Assembly: GCA_016777645.1 (NCBI GenBank)
Contig: JADHRC010000001.1
Coordinates: 1-53,944 of the forward strand
Origin: Alphaproteobacteria bacterium
Lineage (GTDB): Bacteria > Pseudomonadota > Alphaproteobacteria > Puniceispirillales > Marisalimonadaceae
DNA: 53,944 bases
Reading direction: 5' to 3'
The notes under the pieces are model-generated. The model was not told the origin of the DNA. It searched no databases and saw nothing but the letters and a program-made list of their open reading frames with translations. The position numbers were made by a program, and so were the translations under genes. Every line of letters begins with the position of its first letter. Positions within the stretch are counted from its first letter, which is position 1. Of the stretch, positions 18,123 through 27,411 are shown in pieces.

Positions 18123-20069
18123 TCAACTAACTTCAATCTCATTATTTAAGTTAGAAAGTGAGCACATCTCTCTTATGACTTTTATTAGCCCATGCTCATC
18201 CAGACCAGCTTGAGCAAGTTGCTCATTTTGGGAAGCGTGATCTAAAAAATTATCTGGCATATTTAGGCATCTGATTTCTTTGTTGCTCTGATTTAGGTAA
18301 CCTTGAGTAGACATAAAATGAAGACAATGCGAGCTAAAACCACCTACAGAACCTTCTTCTATAATAATAAGTTTTTCATGCTCTTCCCATAACTTTGATA
18401 GAAGTTTATAATCAATTGGTTTTGCAAATCTAGCATCAGCCACAGTTATAGAATATCCTTCGGATTTTAATTTATCTCTAACCTTTAATGCTGCACTTAA
18501 TCTTGTACCAAGTGAAAGAATAGCAATATCCTTACCTTGGAATACAATTCTGCCCTTACCAATTTCTATATTGCTGAGAGAAGCAGGAATATCAACCCCA
18601 ACACCTTCACCCCTTGGATATCTGCAAAATATAGGGCCTTTACTATAATTAGATGATGTAAAGACCATATTAGCTAAATCAGCTTCGTTACTAGGAGCCA
18701 TTACAACAACATCAGGCAAACAGCAAAGATAAGTTAAGTCAAATGATCCAGCATGAGTGGCGCCATCAGCACCAACAAACCCAGCTCGATCCAACATAAA
18801 CCTAACAGGTAATTTCTGAATGACTACATCATGAATTACCTGGTCATATGCTCTTTGTAAAAAAGTTGAATATATTGCAACAAAAGGCTTTAACCCTTCT
18901 GAGGCCATCCCTGCAGCGAATGTAACAGCATGTTGTTCAGCTATACCAACATCAAAAAATCTATCCTTAAATTTTTCTGCAAATCTATTTAAACCGGTAC
19001 CAGAAGGCATTGCAGCTGTAATAGCTAAAACCTTTTCATCCTTTTCAGCTATTTTACACAAAGTTTCTGAAAAAACATTCGTATAAGTAGGAGCATTTGA
19101 TGTTGATTTAATCGTATTTCCTGTAATGAGGTTGAATTCTGAAACAGCATGATATTTTTCATGAGAATTTTGAGAAAATGGATGACCTCGTCCCTTTTCA
19201 GTAACTACATGAAGCAAAATTGGCTTATCATGAGATCCATGTTTTAAATTTTGTAAAATTTTAACCATAGATGATACATCATGACCATCTATAGGACCTA
19301 AATAATTCATCCCCATTTGACTAAAAATAGTTCCTTCTGAATTACTTAAAAAATTTCGTGCTAAATTTTCTGCTCTTTTTGCTGTCTCTCCTATTTCCTT
19401 AGGTAAAAAATTGACCATTTGTTTAGCAATTTCTCTTACATTATTAAAGGATCTGCTAGAAACAACATTTGACAAATAATTACTTAACCCACCAACAGCA
19501 GGTGCGATAGACATATCATTATCATTTAAAATTATTAATAAATTGGTTTTTAAGGCTCCTGCATTATTTATAGCCTCATAAGCCATACCTGCACTCATTG
19601 CTCCGTCACCAATTACAGCAACCACATTGTTGGATTTACCTAATTTGTCTCTTGCAACTGCCATTCCTAAAGCTGCTGAAATAGATGTAGATGAATGACC
19701 CGCTCCAAATGGATCATATTTAGATTCACTTCTCTTAGTAAAACCAGAAAGTCCTTTGGCTTTTCTAAGAGTATTCATTTTATGTCTTCTATTAGTTAGG
19801 ATTTTATGAGGATAGGCTTGATGACCTACATCCCATATCAACCGATCATCAGGAGTATCAAAAACATAGTGGATTGCAACGGCAAGCTCAACTACACCTA
19901 AGCCTGCACCTAGATGGCCTCCTGTTTTTGAAACTATATTAATCATATCAGAACGTAATTCAGAACATAAATTATCAAGATCTTCTATCTTTAAAAACTT
20001 TAAATCATCAGGATTTTTAACCTGATCTAGAAGGGGTGTAGTACTGAATTTTTTCTTTTTATATGTCAT
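18123..20069 (-). CDS. dxs: 1-deoxy-D-xylulose-5-phosphate synthase
   Basis: Thiamine-diphosphate enzyme that condenses pyruvate and glyceraldehyde 3-phosphate to DXP, the first step of the MEP isoprenoid pathway and a precursor of thiamine and PLP. The 648 residues show WDVGHQAYPHKILTNRR, FGAGHSSTSISAALG, the ThDP motif starting GDGAMSAGMAYEA (GDG at 154-156), and the transketolase motif DRAGFVGADGATHAG. The C-terminal transketolase domain is complete. It sits between ispA (30 bp upstream) and tlyA in the conserved alphaproteobacterial operon, coupling DXP synthesis to prenyl-diphosphate synthesis. Confidence 0.98.
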   Translation of the reverse strand: MTYKKKKFSTTPLLDQVKNPDDLKFLKIEDLDNLCSELRSDMINIVSKTGGHLGAGLGVVELAVAIHYVFDTPDDRLIWDVGHQAYPHKILTNRRHKMNTLRKAKGLSGFTKRSESKYDPFGAGHSSTSISAALGMAVARDKLGKSNNVVAVIGDGAMSAGMAYEAINNAGALKTNLLIILNDNDMSIAPAVGGLSNYLSNVVSSRSFNNVREIAKQMVNFLPKEIGETAKRAENLARNFLSNSEGTIFSQMGMNYLGPIDGHDVSSMVKILQNLKHGSHDKPILLHVVTEKGRGHPFSQNSHEKYHAVSEFNLITGNTIKSTSNAPTYTNVFSETLCKIAEKDEKVLAITAAMPSGTGLNRFAEKFKDRFFDVGIAEQHAVTFAAGMASEGLKPFVAIYSTFLQRAYDQVIHDVVIQKLPVRFMLDRAGFVGADGATHAGSFDLTYLCCLPDVVVMAPSNEADLANMVFTSSNYSKGPIFCRYPRGEGVGVDIPASLSNIEIGKGRIVFQGKDIAILSLGTRLSAALKVRDKLKSEGYSITVADARFAKPIDYKLLSKLWEEHEKLIIIEEGSVGGFSSHCLHFMSTQGYLNQSNKEIRCLNMPDNFLDHASQNEQLAQAGLDEHGLIKVIREMCSLSNLNNEIEVS

Positions 20070-20099
20070 ACGACAATTGAAACCTATAATTAATGAAAA

Positions 20100-21017
20100 T
20101 TAATATTTTCTATTTACAGTATATTTAGCTAAAGATACAAGGTTTTCTGAGGCTGGTTGATATTTTTCAATTATTTTTATTGCATCATTTGAGGTTTTTA
20201 TTGCTCTATTTATAGCCTTTTCTTTACCAAGCATAGTAACAAAATTAGGTGTTTTATTCTTGCTATCCTGCTTTGTAGGCTTTCCTATCACGGTTTCATC
20301 ACCATCTTCGTCTAATAAATCATCAGCTATTTGAAAAGCTAAACCAATATTATCTGCATATTTCATTAATTCTTTTTTATGTTCCTCATTTGCACCGACC
20401 AAAATTGAAGCAACTTCACAACATGATGAGATTAATGCTCCAGTTTTGTGCCTCTGTATCCATTCAACCTCAGATAAACTAAGAGTAGCTTGATTACTAA
20501 AATCCATATCTGCCTGTTGCCCTCCAACCATACCATTTGGACCAATAGCTTTTGCAATTACAAAACAGATATCAGATCTATTTCTTGGATCCTCAATAAA
20601 ATTAGTGTCTCCTATAATTTGAAACGCCCAACTTAGCAAAGCATCTCCAGCTAAAATAGCTGTATAATCTCCATATTTGACATGATTTGAAGGTTTACCT
20701 CTTCTTACCGCCGAATTATCCATAGCAGGCAAATCATCATGTATTAATGAATAACAATGTATTGCCTCAATTGCAGATGCAACAGCGACCAATTCTTTAA
20801 ACTTTTTTTCTGAAAATAACTGATTATTAACTTTGGTTAATACTTTTCCAGTTTCCAAAACTAGAAAAGCCCGTATTTTTTTCCCTCCGCTAATTGCAGA
20901 GTATCTCATAGATTCTAGAAGATTTTTATTAAGCCCATCTCCAAAAGGTAAATAATTATCTAAAAAATTATCTATTTCATATGAGTTATCTTCAAGTTTT
21001 TTTAAAAAATCATCCAT
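20100..21017 (-). CDS. ispA: Farnesyl/geranyl diphosphate synthase
   Basis: Condenses IPP with DMAPP and GPP to make farnesyl diphosphate, feeding quinone and undecaprenyl-lipid synthesis. The first Asp-rich motif is DDLPAMD (94-100) in LIHDDLPAMD, and the second is in FQIADDLLDEDGD. The two-residue insertion in the first motif marks a type II (bacterial) farnesyl diphosphate synthase. The substrate-binding GGKKIRAFL (44-52) and GGQQADM are present. The 305 residues are normal. It lies between xseB (28 bp upstream) and dxs (30 bp downstream) on the same transcript. Product chain length cannot be set with confidence from sequence alone. Confidence 0.95.
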   Translation of the reverse strand: MDDFLKKLEDNSYEIDNFLDNYLPFGDGLNKNLLESMRYSAISGGKKIRAFLVLETGKVLTKVNNQLFSEKKFKELVAVASAIEAIHCYSLIHDDLPAMDNSAVRRGKPSNHVKYGDYTAILAGDALLSWAFQIIGDTNFIEDPRNRSDICFVIAKAIGPNGMVGGQQADMDFSNQATLSLSEVEWIQRHKTGALISSCCEVASILVGANEEHKKELMKYADNIGLAFQIADDLLDEDGDETVIGKPTKQDSKNKTPNFVTMLGKEKAINRAIKTSNDAIKIIEKYQPASENLVSLAKYTVNRKY

Positions 21018-21045
21018 TAAACTATTTGACTGACTTTATGATATT

Positions 21046-21297
21046 CTATTCTTGATCAAAGGCAGTCAATTTGTCTGGAGTAGAGCCAAGGGAGTCAGAA
21101 GCTTGAATAGTTTCCACTTTCATTTTGGCTTCATTAAGCTTCTTTTGACAATGATCCTTTAATTGTGAACCTCTATCATAAGCGGCAATAGCTTCATCAA
21201 GAGACACATCACCCTTATCTAAAGAATCTACGAGTTTCTCTAATTCTCTCATAGCATCTTCAAATGACATGTCTTCTAAAACTTCATTACTTTCCAT
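21046..21297 (-). CDS. xseB: Exodeoxyribonuclease VII small subunit
   Basis: Small subunit of the single-strand DNA exonuclease VII, which trims DNA in repair. The 83 residues contain the family pattern SFEDAMRELEKLVDSLDKGD and LDEAIAAYDRGSQL, predicted as a helical hairpin. Typical length is about 75-85. It heads the xseB-ispA-dxs-tlyA operon, an association that is conserved but mechanistically unexplained. The large subunit xseA is not in the window. Upstream, 21298-21377 is a short AT-rich spacer that should hold the operon promoter, but I see no clear consensus. Confidence 0.93.
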   Translation of the reverse strand: MESNEVLEDMSFEDAMRELEKLVDSLDKGDVSLDEAIAAYDRGSQLKDHCQKKLNEAKMKVETIQASDSLGSTPDKLTAFDQE

Positions 21298-21377
21298 TAA
21301 ATAAATACCTATATAAATTTATATATAAAAATTATATATGTTTAAATTTAGCTGTTCAAAATAATTTAAGCAACTTA

Positions 21378-22322
21378 TTACTTTATCATATGTAAAGCGT
21401 TTATAATTTTTCTTCCGATATTATGTTCAAATGCTGAATGCCCTGCATCATCTACAATTTGAAGTTCAGAAGATTTCCATTCTTTTGAAAGATTCATTGC
21501 ACTAAAAGGTGGACAGATTACGTCATGTCTTCCTTGAACAATTATTGCGGGTATATGTGATATTTTACCTATATTATTAATAATAAAATTTTTACTAATA
21601 AAACAATCATTTATAAAATAATGAGCTTCTATTCTAGAAATTGCTAATGCGTTTTCTCCAGATATAGGACGCTCTACATATTCTAGAGAAGAGCAAGAGT
21701 TTTCATATTCTGCCCAAACAGAGGCAGCCTTCAAATTAGCTGATCTATCTTTTGCGTTTAATTGTGAATAAAACCAATTGAGAATATTATCTCTTTCTGT
21801 TTTTGGTACATATGAAATAAATTTATTATAAGCTTCTGGGAAAAATCTATTAATATCATATAAAAACCAATTTACTTCTTTTCTAGAGCCTAAAAATATT
21901 CCCCTTAAAATAAAACCTTTACATCTTTCTGGATATTTTATTCCATACAAAAGAGCTAAAGTGCTACCCCAAGAACCTCCAAAAAGGAGCCAACTATCAA
22001 TTTTTAAAAAATTTCTTAAGCATTCAATATCAGATAGAAGTAATTCTGTTGTATTATTTTTAATTTCAGCATAGGGAATACTTTTGCCAGAGCCTCTTTG
22101 ATCATAAAAAATAACCCTGAAAGTCTTGGGGTCAAAAAAACCCTTGTGTGAATTAGAGAAGCCTGCTCCAGGTCCACCATGCAAAAATAATACTGGCCTG
22201 CCGTTAGGGTTTCCATATTCTTCATAGTATAAGGAATGACCATCACCAACTTCAAGATAGCCTTCGTTATATGATGGCAAACACTCAAAAAAAGTTTTAG
22301 CTCTTTGTTTTATGCTTAACAT
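21378..22322 (-). CDS. pip: Proline iminopeptidase (S33 alpha/beta hydrolase)
   Basis: Cytoplasmic serine peptidase that releases N-terminal proline from small peptides. The 314 residues show the oxyanion loop LHGGPGAGF (HGGPG 48-52), DQRGSGKS, the nucleophile elbow GGSWGS with Ser117, a helical cap domain, and the late Asp/His region IVQGRHDVICPP and DAGHSAFEHN that supplies the other triad members. This full motif set is that of Pip rather than a generic hydrolase. It lies between carD and the xseB operon on the same strand. No signal peptide is seen. Confidence 0.93.
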   Translation of the reverse strand: MLSIKQRAKTFFECLPSYNEGYLEVGDGHSLYYEEYGNPNGRPVLFLHGGPGAGFSNSHKGFFDPKTFRVIFYDQRGSGKSIPYAEIKNNTTELLLSDIECLRNFLKIDSWLLFGGSWGSTLALLYGIKYPERCKGFILRGIFLGSRKEVNWFLYDINRFFPEAYNKFISYVPKTERDNILNWFYSQLNAKDRSANLKAASVWAEYENSCSSLEYVERPISGENALAISRIEAHYFINDCFISKNFIINNIGKISHIPAIIVQGRHDVICPPFSAMNLSKEWKSSELQIVDDAGHSAFEHNIGRKIINALHMIK

Positions 22323-22347
22323 TAAAGACTAAGAAAAATGGTTATAA

Positions 22348-22881
22348 CTAAGCTGCTTCTTCAGAGTTTTCATCAATTATTTTTTCAAGTTTTACCACTG
22401 CACTATCTTTATCTGTATTATCCACAGCTGCAAATTCACTTGCCAAACGCTCTATAGCAGCTTGATACATTTGACGTTCAGAGTAAGATTGTTCACCTTG
22501 ATCATCTTTTCTGTAAAGATCTCTAACTACTTCAGCTATAGATACCAAGCTACCTGAATTTATTTTAGTTTCGTACTCTTGAGCTCGTCTAGACCACATA
22601 GCTTTTTTAACCTTTGCCTTACCCTTCAAAGTAACAATAGCTTCCTCCATCTGAACCTTACTAGACAAAGTCCTCAAACCTGATTCTTTAGCCTTAGAAA
22701 GAGGTACTCTAAGTGTCATTCTTTCGTGTTCAAATCTTACAACTAACAATTCTAATTCCAAGTCCTCAACTTGGCGTTTTTCTGTGCCAATAATCTTTCC
22801 AACTCCATGGCTTGGATAAACAACGAAATCTCCTGGGATAAAAGAATTTACTAAGTCTTCATTTTTGGACAATTTATTCAC
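22348..22881 (-). CDS. carD: CarD-family transcriptional regulator
   Basis: RNA-polymerase-binding regulator that stabilises open promoter complexes. The N-terminal RNAP-interaction (Tudor-like) domain is visible in FIPGDFVVYPSHGVGKIIG, and the C-terminal helical DNA-binding domain in MWSRRAQEYETKINSG and LAEVVRDLYR-like SIAEVVRDLYRKD. The 177 residues match the alphaproteobacterial form. It lies downstream of the ferredoxin gene (109 bp gap with a possible hairpin) in the conserved helicase, S4, fdxA, carD neighbourhood. In Alphaproteobacteria CarD affects rRNA and many other promoters; that role here is by homology. Confidence 0.94.
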   Translation of the reverse strand: MNKLSKNEDLVNSFIPGDFVVYPSHGVGKIIGTEKRQVEDLELELLVVRFEHERMTLRVPLSKAKESGLRTLSSKVQMEEAIVTLKGKAKVKKAMWSRRAQEYETKINSGSLVSIAEVVRDLYRKDDQGEQSYSERQMYQAAIERLASEFAAVDNTDKDSAVVKLEKIIDENSEEAA

Positions 22882-22959
22882 CTTTGTTTATTAAATATGA
22901 TTTTAAACGTTCACAATTAAAAATAAAAAACGGAGTTATACCATATTATGCTGCGGAAA

Positions 22960-22986
22960 ACTAGTTTAAAACTAAACGAAACTAGT
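22960..22986 (-). terminator. Weak hairpin after the ferredoxin gene, possible terminator
   Basis: On the minus strand ACTAGTTT and AAACTAGT pair around an 11-base loop, beginning 4 bp after the ferredoxin stop codon and followed by TTTT. The 8-bp stem is A/T-rich and the loop is long, so it may act as a weak intrinsic terminator or transcript-end structure, or be chance. Confidence 0.35.
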
Positions 22987-22990
22987 ACGT

Positions 22991-23326
22991 TTATAATTGT
23001 CCAGGCTCTTGAGAACCATATTTTTCAAATTTTCCTTCTTCATCAGCATATTTTTCAGCATCTGGTAGGGGATCAATTTTCATAGTTATATTTGGCCAAA
23101 TTTCTGACATTTCTCTATTATATTCTAACCATTGATCGGCACCAGGGTCAGTGTCTGACTGGATGGCATCTACAGGACATTCAGGCTCACATACGCCACA
23201 ATCAATACATTCATCTGGGTGAATAACAATAGTATTCTCCCCCAGGTAAAAACAGTCAACTGGACAAACTTCCACACAATCAGTATGTCTACAATTAATA
23301 CATTTGTCATTTACGATATAAGTCAT
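22991..23326 (-). CDS. fdxA: Seven-iron ferredoxin (3Fe-4S plus 4Fe-4S)
   Basis: Small soluble electron carrier. The 111 residues match FdxA-type ferredoxins. Cysteines 9, 17 and 50 should bind the 3Fe-4S cluster and cysteines 21, 40, 43 and 46 the 4Fe-4S cluster, as in Azotobacter ferredoxin I; Cys12 and Cys25 are the extra free cysteines of that family. The motifs are CINCRHTDCVEVCPVDC and CIDCGVCEPECP. A C-terminal extension of about 50 residues follows, as is usual. It lies between the S4 protein and carD on the same strand. The redox partner is unknown. Confidence 0.96.
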   Translation of the reverse strand: MTYIVNDKCINCRHTDCVEVCPVDCFYLGENTIVIHPDECIDCGVCEPECPVDAIQSDTDPGADQWLEYNREMSEIWPNITMKIDPLPDAEKYADEEGKFEKYGSQEPGQL

Positions 23327-23392
23327 AACGGTCCTATTTTGTAGATTATTTAAACCACAAAAAAATGGATTACAAGTATAGATTTTATAATT

Positions 23393-23788
23393 TTAATCTC
23401 TACCCATTAATTTGTCTGTTTGCCGTCTTTCTAATTTTGTTGGTCGCCCAACCCTTTGAACAAATTTAAAAACGGGAGATTTATTTACATTTTCTACTTT
23501 CACTTCTAGAGGACTGACATCTTTATAATAGAATAAAGATTCTTGATAAGAACCTCTTCTTTTGGGGATATTGATAACTTCTAAAACCTTAATTCTATTA
23601 TTAAGTGTAAATGTCAGTACATCATTGATAGAAATTAGTTTGTGAGGCTTTTGTGTAACTTGACCAGACACTCTCAATCTATTTGAGCTTATAAACTTAG
23701 TTGCTAAGCTTCTACTTTTAAAAATCCTTATATAAAATAAAAATAAATCAAGCCTTATTATTTTATTATCTAATTTTTCTTGATTCAT
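23393..23788 (-). CDS. S4-domain RNA-binding protein (HslR/Hsp15-like)
   Basis: A 131-residue protein whose first 65 residues form an S4 RNA-binding domain (IIRLDLFLFYIRIFKSRSLA, then SNRLRVSG and KPHKLISINDVLTF), as in the ribosome-rescue protein Hsp15/HslR. The C-terminal part is basic and ends GRPTKLERRQTDKLMGRD, a tail common in the alphaproteobacterial members. It begins 4 bp after the helicase stop, so it is coupled to that gene; together they suggest an RNA-related role. Binding to stalled 50S subunits is known for E. coli Hsp15 and is inference here. Confidence 0.9.
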   Translation of the reverse strand: MNQEKLDNKIIRLDLFLFYIRIFKSRSLATKFISSNRLRVSGQVTQKPHKLISINDVLTFTLNNRIKVLEVINIPKRRGSYQESLFYYKDVSPLEVKVENVNKSPVFKFVQRVGRPTKLERRQTDKLMGRD

Positions 23789-23792
23789 AAAG

Positions 23793-26468
23793 TTATTTAG
23801 TCTTGAAGGTCTTCAAAATTGCAAATGGTGACAGAGGATCAGGTAACTTTTCCTTTTTTTGATTTGTTTTAAGATCGTTTCTTTTAGGCTTTGATATAAA
23901 TGTTTTGCTTTTTTCTTTTTTAAAATATTTTATTTTTGTTTTAATTTTCTTTTTACGTTCAAAAATTATAATAGGAACCTGATCAGCCAAATTCGAAGGT
24001 TCTTCTCCAACCTTTATGTAATTTAAATCATACAAAATTTTTTCCATTTGTATTTTTGTTGCCCCCGCAATAGACAACATTGCATCATTAATCCTAAACT
24101 TACCCGACCGTGCCTCAACTCTTATTAATGCAGAAAGTCTCTCGGCAATATCTGCTCTAAGGGCTAAGTCTCCTAATGGAACAAATCCAACAGCCCTATA
24201 AAAAGAATGATTAGCATCAGGATCCATAATCACACTAACCCTACCGTCTGGTGGATAACTATGTTTGGGAAAATTTTGGTGAAAAACTGACCAAAGTAAT
24301 GCTCTCAACTTAATCACAGATGGCTTGAGCAGATTAGGTAAATAGATTGTCTCAACACCTAATCGAATTCCTAATTTGGCTAAATGTGTTCTCTCACTAT
24401 CTGATAAATTCTTAATAGACATAGTAAGACTACTTGTTCTAGCGGAACCCATCCCTTCATAAACCTCATAGGCAATGCCAAGAGCCTTTCCATAGGAATT
24501 TAAAGGAGTAGTTGTATGCATTTGATCAACACTCTCTTCTTTATTTTGGTTATCATCTTTAGATTTTTTGTCTATATCCGATAAAGAAGGATCTTTAAGA
24601 TTAATTGCCTCGATTAAAATATTTCTGATATTTGCATCTACTGCCTCTATTATTCTTAATTGAATCTGTTTAGTTTGTTCATCAGATAAAAGTTCGCTAG
24701 GTTTAACATTGATTTTTGGAGAATATATATCTTCCCCATTTACTAATGAGGCAACTTTATTATTCTGCCAAAGGATAAACCCATGATTATCAAATTTAAA
24801 AGCAGCATTATCTGACATGAGTAATTCTTTGACACGTCTACTAATCTCTTTGGGTAAAGTTTTTCTTGCTGCTGTTAAAATGGGTGCAGCATTTTCACCA
24901 TTTGATAAGGTAGGTATAAAATCAAATCCATTAAGCGTTCCAACTTCTTCACCCTCTACAAATACTTTACCATCTATCCTTACTATTGCTTCCAAATTAT
25001 TATACTCTTTTAGTGTTTTATTTAAGATAACAATTCTTTTATCAACAAATCTTTGAGTTAATCTCTCATGTAACTCATCTGACAATTTATCTTCTATTGT
25101 TTTTGCTTGATGTTGCCAATATTCAGATTCGTCTAACCAATTAGTTCTATTAGTTATAAATGTCCAAGTTCTAATATTTGCAATTCTATTTAATAGAGTA
25201 TCAATTTCACCATCATACCTATCAAGACGCTTGATCTGAGACTTTATCCATTCATTATCTAGTTTACCTTTGGATAATAATAATTCAAAAGTTTTTTCTA
25301 GCAAGTTAAAATGCATTCCCGAGAGAGTATTACTAAAATCAGGTATTTGGCAAATATTCCATAAAAGAGATAAATTTTGTTTATTATTGATCTTAGCTTT
25401 TACGCTTTCAATTTCAGATAAATATGTAAAACAAATAGCATCCAAAGCCCCTACTTTTTTTCTCATGAAATTAAATGGTGGTGATTTATCTAAGGATTTT
25501 ATTAATTTGTTCACTGAGTTAAAGTTTAAATCTGTATTTCTCCACCATACATATTTGAGTGGGAAAAAAGAGTGTGTTTCAATTTGCTCTATAGTATCTT
25601 CATCAAATTTTAAACTTTCCTCTACAACTCCAAAAGTTCCATTTCTACTACTGCGGCCTGCTCTGCCAGCTATTTGTGCAATTTCTGGGGGTGTAAGGTA
25701 TCTTGGCATGTTCCCATCAAATTTAGAATCGGATGCAAACGCTACATGATCAATATCCATATTTAAACCCATTCCAATAGCATCAGTCGCAATTAGATAG
25801 TCAACTTGCCCATTTTGGTATAGATCAACTTGGGAATTTCTAGTTCTAGGTGACAATGCCCCCATCACGATAGCAGCACCCCCTTTTTTAGTTCTAACTA
25901 GTTCTGCAATTTTATAAACTTCAGGGATTGAAAACGCTACGATGGTCGATCTTGGTTTTAATCTAGTTAATTTTTTAACTCCTACATAACTTAATGTTGA
26001 TAATCTAGGTCTTGTTTCAATAGTAATATTTGGAAGGATTTTCTGGAGGAGTGGTCTTATAGTTTCTGCACCTAAAAAAACAGTCTCTTCTTTTCCTCTG
26101 GAATGTAAAATTCTATCAGTAAAAATATAACCTCTATCAGGGTCAGCTGCCAATTGAATCTCGTCCACACATAAAAAAGAAAATTCTTTTTCCAATGGCA
26201 TAGATTCAACTGTACAACAAAAATACTTAGCATAGGGAGGGATAATCTTCTCTTCACCTGTTACGAGCGCAACGTTGGATTTTCCTACTTTTGAAACTGC
26301 TTTATCATAATTTTCTCTTGCTAAAAGTCTTAATGGAAAACCAATTATTCCAGACGCATGAGATAGCATCCTATCCATCGCGTAAAAAGTTTTTCCAGTG
26401 TTAGTCGGACCTAAAATTGCCTTCAATCGACAGTTTAAATTGGAAAAGTTTTTGTCATTTAGATTCAT
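23793..26468 (-). CDS. Suv3-like DEAH/DExH-box helicase
   Basis: An 891-residue superfamily 2 helicase of the type that resembles mitochondrial SUV3 and is found throughout Alphaproteobacteria. Motif I is GPTNTGKT (20-27), motif II is VDEIQ (101-105) with the Suv3-like continuation LAADPDRGYIFTDRIL, and motif VI is QIAGRAGRSSRNGTFG in the second RecA domain. A long helical middle region follows, and the C-terminus is a Lys-rich tail (about 845-885), suited to nucleic-acid binding. SUV3 unwinds RNA for the degradosome; RNA turnover or ribosome-related work fits the S4 protein immediately downstream. The biological substrate in bacteria is not established. Transcribed divergently from the SDR gene. 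Confidence 0.9.
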   Translation of the reverse strand: MNLNDKNFSNLNCRLKAILGPTNTGKTFYAMDRMLSHASGIIGFPLRLLARENYDKAVSKVGKSNVALVTGEEKIIPPYAKYFCCTVESMPLEKEFSFLCVDEIQLAADPDRGYIFTDRILHSRGKEETVFLGAETIRPLLQKILPNITIETRPRLSTLSYVGVKKLTRLKPRSTIVAFSIPEVYKIAELVRTKKGGAAIVMGALSPRTRNSQVDLYQNGQVDYLIATDAIGMGLNMDIDHVAFASDSKFDGNMPRYLTPPEIAQIAGRAGRSSRNGTFGVVEESLKFDEDTIEQIETHSFFPLKYVWWRNTDLNFNSVNKLIKSLDKSPPFNFMRKKVGALDAICFTYLSEIESVKAKINNKQNLSLLWNICQIPDFSNTLSGMHFNLLEKTFELLLSKGKLDNEWIKSQIKRLDRYDGEIDTLLNRIANIRTWTFITNRTNWLDESEYWQHQAKTIEDKLSDELHERLTQRFVDKRIVILNKTLKEYNNLEAIVRIDGKVFVEGEEVGTLNGFDFIPTLSNGENAAPILTAARKTLPKEISRRVKELLMSDNAAFKFDNHGFILWQNNKVASLVNGEDIYSPKINVKPSELLSDEQTKQIQLRIIEAVDANIRNILIEAINLKDPSLSDIDKKSKDDNQNKEESVDQMHTTTPLNSYGKALGIAYEVYEGMGSARTSSLTMSIKNLSDSERTHLAKLGIRLGVETIYLPNLLKPSVIKLRALLWSVFHQNFPKHSYPPDGRVSVIMDPDANHSFYRAVGFVPLGDLALRADIAERLSALIRVEARSGKFRINDAMLSIAGATKIQMEKILYDLNYIKVGEEPSNLADQVPIIIFERKKKIKTKIKYFKKEKSKTFISKPKRNDLKTNQKKEKLPDPLSPFAILKTFKTK

Positions 26469-26608
26469 TCAACAAGCTCTTCTAAATAATTCAGATTGTC
26501 TTAGACAATAATAATATTAATAATATATTTAACCTAAATTACATTAGCTAAAAATAATATACACCTTTTAAAATTATCTATAAGGTAAAATCTTTTGAGG
26601 AGAAACAT

Positions 26609-27388
26609 ATGAGCGAAACGAGAAGAAAGGCAATAATTACAGGAAGTAGTAAGGGTATTGGCAAAGCCATAGCAGAACGTTTCGCCGAAGAAAATATGGA
26701 TGTCTTTTTATTATCATCGAATGAAGATAACTTAAAAAAAACAGCTTCTGAACTTAGAAATAAATATAAAACCAATATTCACTACCATGCATCAAATTTA
26801 AAAACAAAAGAAGGTTGTGAAAGCGCAATTAAAACTATTGAAAATGAATTTAAAAATTTTGATACTTTGGTTTTTAGTGCAGGAGCTACTAAAAGTGGTA
26901 ACTTTCTTGAGCAACCATTTGAGGATTTTGAAGATGGCTTTGCACTCAAATTTTATAGTGCTGTTAGATTATCAAAGGCATTTTGGCCAACTCTTTCTAA
27001 AAATAAAGGATGGATAGTTTCAATCAATGGTGCAATGAGCCACTCACCAGATCCATTTTTTATGGTTGGTGGTGCTGTTAATGCTGCATTTTTAAATTTT
27101 ACTAAAGCTTTATCAAAAAAAGGATTAGTAGACGGAGTGAATGTAAATTCTATTAACCCTGGAATGACATCAACAGACCGCTTAATAACAATTATACAAA
27201 GTAATGCTGATAGAGAAGGTATTAGTTATGAAGAGGCTGAAAAAAAAGCACTTGAAAATATTGGTTTAGATAGATTTGGAACACCTGAAGAAGTTGCTGA
27301 GCTAACTTATTTTTTATGCAATCCTAAAATGCGTCATCTTACTGGAACAGAAATAAACCTAGACGGTGGTAAAAAACCAACAATATAA
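26609..27388 (+). CDS. Divergent short-chain dehydrogenase/reductase lacking the catalytic Tyr-Lys
   Basis: A 259-residue SDR with an intact nucleotide loop TGSSKGIG (11-18), a VFSAGA-type NAG-like strand and the family ending GTEINLDGGKKP. In classical SDRs a Ser and a YxxxK pair form the active site; here the corresponding segment is FFMVGGAVNAAFLNFTKAL, placing Gly154 at the Tyr position, Asn158 at the Lys position and no aligned Ser. The fold should bind NAD(P), but ordinary SDR chemistry is doubtful. A strong GAGGAG site precedes the ATG. The ThDP enzyme follows 23 bp downstream, so they form an operon. I have seen similar replaced motifs in other proteobacterial SDRs, so it is a subgroup rather than a damaged gene. 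Function unknown. Confidence 0.88.
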   Translation: MSETRRKAIITGSSKGIGKAIAERFAEENMDVFLLSSNEDNLKKTASELRNKYKTNIHYHASNLKTKEGCESAIKTIENEFKNFDTLVFSAGATKSGNFLEQPFEDFEDGFALKFYSAVRLSKAFWPTLSKNKGWIVSINGAMSHSPDPFFMVGGAVNAAFLNFTKALSKKGLVDGVNVNSINPGMTSTDRLITIIQSNADREGISYEEAEKKALENIGLDRFGTPEEVAELTYFLCNPKMRHLTGTEINLDGGKKPTI

Positions 27389-27411
27389 TAAACATAAGGA
27401 AAATTATTAGA

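Noticed and set aside
25270..25749. 159-codon plus-strand open frame antisense to the helicase
   Set aside because: It lies wholly inside a well-conserved helicase gene, has no ribosome site and shows no recognisable protein pattern; a shadow frame.
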